Source of the DNA: a virus
Length of the DNA stretch: 64,000 nucleotides
IMG/VR virus record: IMGVR_UViG_3300020187_002434
Span: 1-64,000 of that record
Strand: one strand, 5' to 3'
A model generated the notes under the pieces. That model ran no database searches. It saw nothing but the letters and a program-made list of their open reading frames with translations, and was not told where the DNA came from. The position numbers were made by a program, and so were the translations under genes. Shown one piece after another: positions 61,568 through 64,000 of the stretch (within the stretch, counting starts at the first letter, position 1; each line of letters opens with the position of its first letter).

Positions 61568-63420
61568 TTTGATTTAAAATCACCATTATCATATACATAA
61601 TAAGTATCAGTTCCATTACCTTTTCTTGACACTACATACCATGTTTTACCACCGTCCTCACCTGCTTTTTTCGCAGATAAGTAATTATATACATCCTCAC
61701 TTAAATTATCCCTTACGAATGATTTGAAACTATCTTCCTCATTCTTATACGTAACAATCTCGGCAGATGGTAGAAGATTACGGACCTTATTTACTATTTC
61801 CATAATTATTCCATCAAATTCACTCATGTCGTACTTTCCTTGTGAGGCTGTTTCTATAAATGCATCAACTATAGAATAACCCATACTGTCCTGAACGCTA
61901 CCTAAACCTCCAGGTACAAGCCTTTCAATAATATTAACCATAGTTCCAACAAAGCTATTAGGGTCATCTTCCCCTTTCTGTCTAAGAACATCAAAAAGAA
62001 CTCCAACTCTTTCGTAGGCCCATTCACTTAATCCTTGTTTCCATATTGTATTAAAATCAATTTTAAAATTATTTAAATCCGTATCAAACATATCGGAAAG
62101 CCCGTCTAATAATGAGTTCCAACCAGACTCAATTAAACCTCTCAGAATATCAAATACAAATATAATAACCGATTGTGCAAACCAACCTACAAAATAACCA
62201 ACAAGTGATTGTGCCAAATAAACTAATGCATATTTCAACTTTTTACCTCCAGTTTCTCCTGCGGATGTCCTAATTAAACCCAAATACTGCTTATTTAAAC
62301 CTGCAAATTGATTTGTAAGCATAAATTGACCTACTGACGTTCTAGGGTCAATTAATGATTTTACGGCCTCCATTCTTTGACCTTTAGTTAATAATTGTTT
62401 TACTGTTAATAATAATTCACCTGAAAATGACTTCATAACGTCTCCCATTATTTCTCCCACACCCTCTCCGGACTTCTCCCAAGTGTCATTAAAAATACTA
62501 AAAAACGGTATTTCACCATCCCTAATTAAATTTGTTATTTCAGAATCTAAACCTGCATCGGCAAGAACTTCTGCGGCCGCTCCGTCTTTTTTAATTTCTA
62601 ACTGGTTTAATAATCTTGTTATTGCAACTGCATAAGCTTCTGTAATTTCTTTAATTTTTTTATCTGAATTTTGTTGACTTTTGGCAATTGCGACATCAGT
62701 TATGTAACCCGCATTTAATTCCTTAATTTCCTGTTTTACCTTATCAAAACTTTTTACAAACAATGTAAAGAAATCTTGAATAAATAATGTTGGAGTTTTA
62801 TCATCAATAACTTTTCTGAGCTTTCTCATTTGTCTCTTACTTAGTTTAGTAGGGGCTACACCTGATAAAGTATCTACAAAACTACTTGGTTTATTAACGT
62901 ATATATCTAATTGTTTTTTTACAGTATCAAAAATCCCATTTACATTAATAGGTTTTTGTGGTGAGTCACCAACAACACGATTTAATGCCGTTACTAACTC
63001 GGTACCGGGTTTCTTCATTCCTTTTCTTAATTTTTCTAAAAATTCTCTCTCACTCATACTATTCTTTCTTTGGATATCCTTTAAAAATCCTTTATAAAAT
63101 TCTAATGCAAGTTCATCGTCGTCATTTATAAGTTTACCCAATAGAGTTTTTTCAGTTTCACCCATTTCGGATACTCTACCATTAAAATCTTCTAAAATAT
63201 AAATAAGACTATCAAAATTTTCTCTTTTGAACGTTGTACCACCTATTTCTATTTCTAAAAAATCACTTTTTTTAAGTGCCTTATTGACATATTTTAATAT
63301 GTTATCGTATACACTGCTACCAATACTTTCTTTTAATATCGTTTTAGGTAAAGACATAATTTCCTTCATCCTATGTATTTCAATAAGAATATTAGGGTTA
63401 GTTAAATGTAATAGGTCCAT
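61564..63420 (-). CDS. Large unknown protein with hydrophobic segment
   Basis: This 618-residue protein begins with NPNILIEIHRMKEIMSLPKT, similar in pattern to the leaders of the proteins at 46603 and 53731, with I-L-I-E. Residues ~395-435 (YALVYLAQSLVGYFVGWFAQ, then SVIIFVFDIL) could cross or insert in a membrane. The rest is helical with Ser/Lys/Glu. An ejected virion protein that helps DNA entry is a reasonable inference; no enzyme motif is visible. It heads the operon, with a TATTTAT box 11 bases upstream. Confidence 0.5.
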   Translation of the reverse strand: MDLLHLTNPNILIEIHRMKEIMSLPKTILKESIGSSVYDNILKYVNKALKKSDFLEIEIGGTTFKRENFDSLIYILEDFNGRVSEMGETEKTLLGKLINDDDELALEFYKGFLKDIQRKNSMSEREFLEKLRKGMKKPGTELVTALNRVVGDSPQKPINVNGIFDTVKKQLDIYVNKPSSFVDTLSGVAPTKLSKRQMRKLRKVIDDKTPTLFIQDFFTLFVKSFDKVKQEIKELNAGYITDVAIAKSQQNSDKKIKEITEAYAVAITRLLNQLEIKKDGAAAEVLADAGLDSEITNLIRDGEIPFFSIFNDTWEKSGEGVGEIMGDVMKSFSGELLLTVKQLLTKGQRMEAVKSLIDPRTSVGQFMLTNQFAGLNKQYLGLIRTSAGETGGKKLKYALVYLAQSLVGYFVGWFAQSVIIFVFDILRGLIESGWNSLLDGLSDMFDTDLNNFKIDFNTIWKQGLSEWAYERVGVLFDVLRQKGEDDPNSFVGTMVNIIERLVPGGLGSVQDSMGYSIVDAFIETASQGKYDMSEFDGIIMEIVNKVRNLLPSAEIVTYKNEEDSFKSFVRDNLSEDVYNYLSAKKAGEDGGKTWYVVSRKGNGTDTYYVYDNGDFKSK

Positions 63421-63431
63421 AGTTTTTTATA

Positions 63432-63438
63432 ATAAATA
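63432..63438 (-). promoter_or_regulatory. TATTTAT box (candidate late element)
   Basis: On the minus strand AGTATTTATTATAAAAAA lies 11 bases before the ATG at 63420. Confidence 0.43.
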
Positions 63439-63439
63439 C

Positions 63440-63470
63440 TTGGCAGAATAAAAAAAAATTAATATATTTG
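63440..63470 (+). promoter_or_regulatory. Host-type promoter
   Basis: TTG (63440-63442), a 20-base spacer and TATATTTG (63463-63470) lie 23 bases before the ATG at 63494. Confidence 0.63.
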
Positions 63471-63493
63471 TAGAGAACAAAATTAATTCAATA

Positions 63494-63718
63494 ATGAAAT
63501 ACTCAGTTAAGGAAGTTGTTATTTATAAAAAAGAAACAGTAACAATAAGGGAAGTACATAAAGTTGGTAGTACTTATGCTTATGTTCTGAGTAGTGGTGA
63601 AAGTTGTTTTGAGGATGAATTACGTAAATCATCTAAAGACCGTTATGTCTCACATGTCAATAACTTAATTAGAGAGAATATGGACGATATTTTAAAGTAC
63701 TGTTTTAGTCCTGTCTAA
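63494..63718 (+). CDS. Unknown 74-residue protein
   Basis: This small protein has a beta-rich start (VKEVVIYKKETVTIREVHKV) and a helical acidic end. Its own host-type promoter marks it as likely early. No family is recognised. Its stop region overlaps the convergent gene at the right edge by 14 bases. Confidence 0.55.
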   Translation: MKYSVKEVVIYKKETVTIREVHKVGSTYAYVLSSGESCFEDELRKSSKDRYVSHVNNLIRENMDDILKYCFSPV

Positions 63719-64000
63719 AAACAGATGAGTCGCAGCTATATTGTGTTAGTCTCATATCTGGTTCCGACTTTCTTTTACGTAATCCATCATAAAAATATAT
63801 GGTGCCGTCAATATCATAGGATATCTCTTGTTCCCTTTCAACACTACTATCGTTTTTTCTTCTATTATATTTTATTTCTTTTGCGTTTGGGTGATTGATA
63901 ACACACGGATAGTCTTCTTTAAATTTATTCTTTTTTTCTTCGTCGCTTTTTGGTTTATCATCTGTACCCGAAACTAGTTCAAATATAGTTTTATTATTAG
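63705..64000 (-). CDS. Unknown protein, partial (N-terminus beyond right edge)
   Basis: Reading leftward from the window edge, an open frame of 97 codons (segments KTIFELVSGTDDKPKSDEEK and EISYDIDGTIYFYDGLRKRK) closes with TAA at 63705-63707. There is no start inside the window that fits. The C-terminal end is like the other large unknown proteins on this strand in style, with Cys and Asp near the end. No function is inferred. Confidence 0.6.
   Translation of the reverse strand, partial: NNKTIFELVSGTDDKPKSDEEKKNKFKEDYPCVINHPNAKEIKYNRRKNDSSVEREQEISYDIDGTIYFYDGLRKRKSEPDMRLTQYSCDSSVFRQD

Overview
The window is an internal piece of a large, A+T-rich tailed-phage genome, most likely a T4-like myovirus infecting a marine Bacteroidota (flavobacterial) host. 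The phage identity comes from a minus-strand head module in T4 style: terminase large subunit (39215-40996), portal (37270-39171), prohead protease (34712-35434), acidic scaffold (32919-34337) and gp23-like major capsid protein (31090-32886). A gp55-like late sigma factor (22493-23245) and a gp5-like baseplate hub protein (25801-27381) support it. The host assignment rests on four observations: host-type promoters of the form TTG-N19-21-TATATTTG, general absence of Shine-Dalgarno sequences, a tmRNA whose tag begins GET as in Bacteroidota, and a secreted protein with a type IX secretion C-terminal domain.

Layout. 1-3426 (minus): two tail or fibre-like proteins, the first running off the left edge and carrying a long Pro/Ser/Thr repeat. 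3482-6009 (plus): small virion-type or unknown genes, one WYL-like. 6058-22493 (plus): a long carbohydrate block with about a dozen glycosyltransferase-like genes, a histidine-variant DegT-family sugar dehydratase, an RmlD-like reductase, an FkbM methyltransferase, a DUF3431 protein and one frameshifted remnant. Interspersed are an exonuclease, dUTPase, two HAD-like proteins and PhoH. 22493-29377 (plus): late sigma factor, baseplate and tail genes, small basic proteins. 29374-46603 (mostly minus): head morphogenesis, with a phage ribosomal protein bS21 at 35999 on plus, and a nucleotidyltransferase plus KTSC pair near the end. 46669-55459: a UVR-domain protein, a ClpC-like unfoldase without its N-domain, an M20-like metallopeptidase, an exported CAP protein, a tmRNA and a DUF6011 zinc protein, most with their own host-type promoter and terminator. 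55542-59414 (plus): a small membrane protein, an HNH endonuclease and a 998-residue secreted Cys-rich repeat protein with a T9SS sorting domain. 59529-64000: an operon of large unknown (possibly internal head) proteins and a gene cut by the right edge.

How it may work together (inference). The tmRNA, Clp unfoldase, UVR adaptor, peptidase and bS21 look like a phage-encoded translation-rescue and protein-turnover set that would retune the host's ribosomes and proteolysis. The CAP and T9SS proteins would alter the infected cell's surface. The sugar block would decorate virion or host surface. Two promoter-like signals separate these sets: host-type TATATTTG promoters for the takeover genes, and a TATTTAT box about 10-15 bases before many virion genes, a candidate target or leader element for the gp55-like late system. 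Several large unknown proteins start with short segments matching the gp21-type (L/I)-x-E cleavage rule, suggesting they are packaged inside the head.
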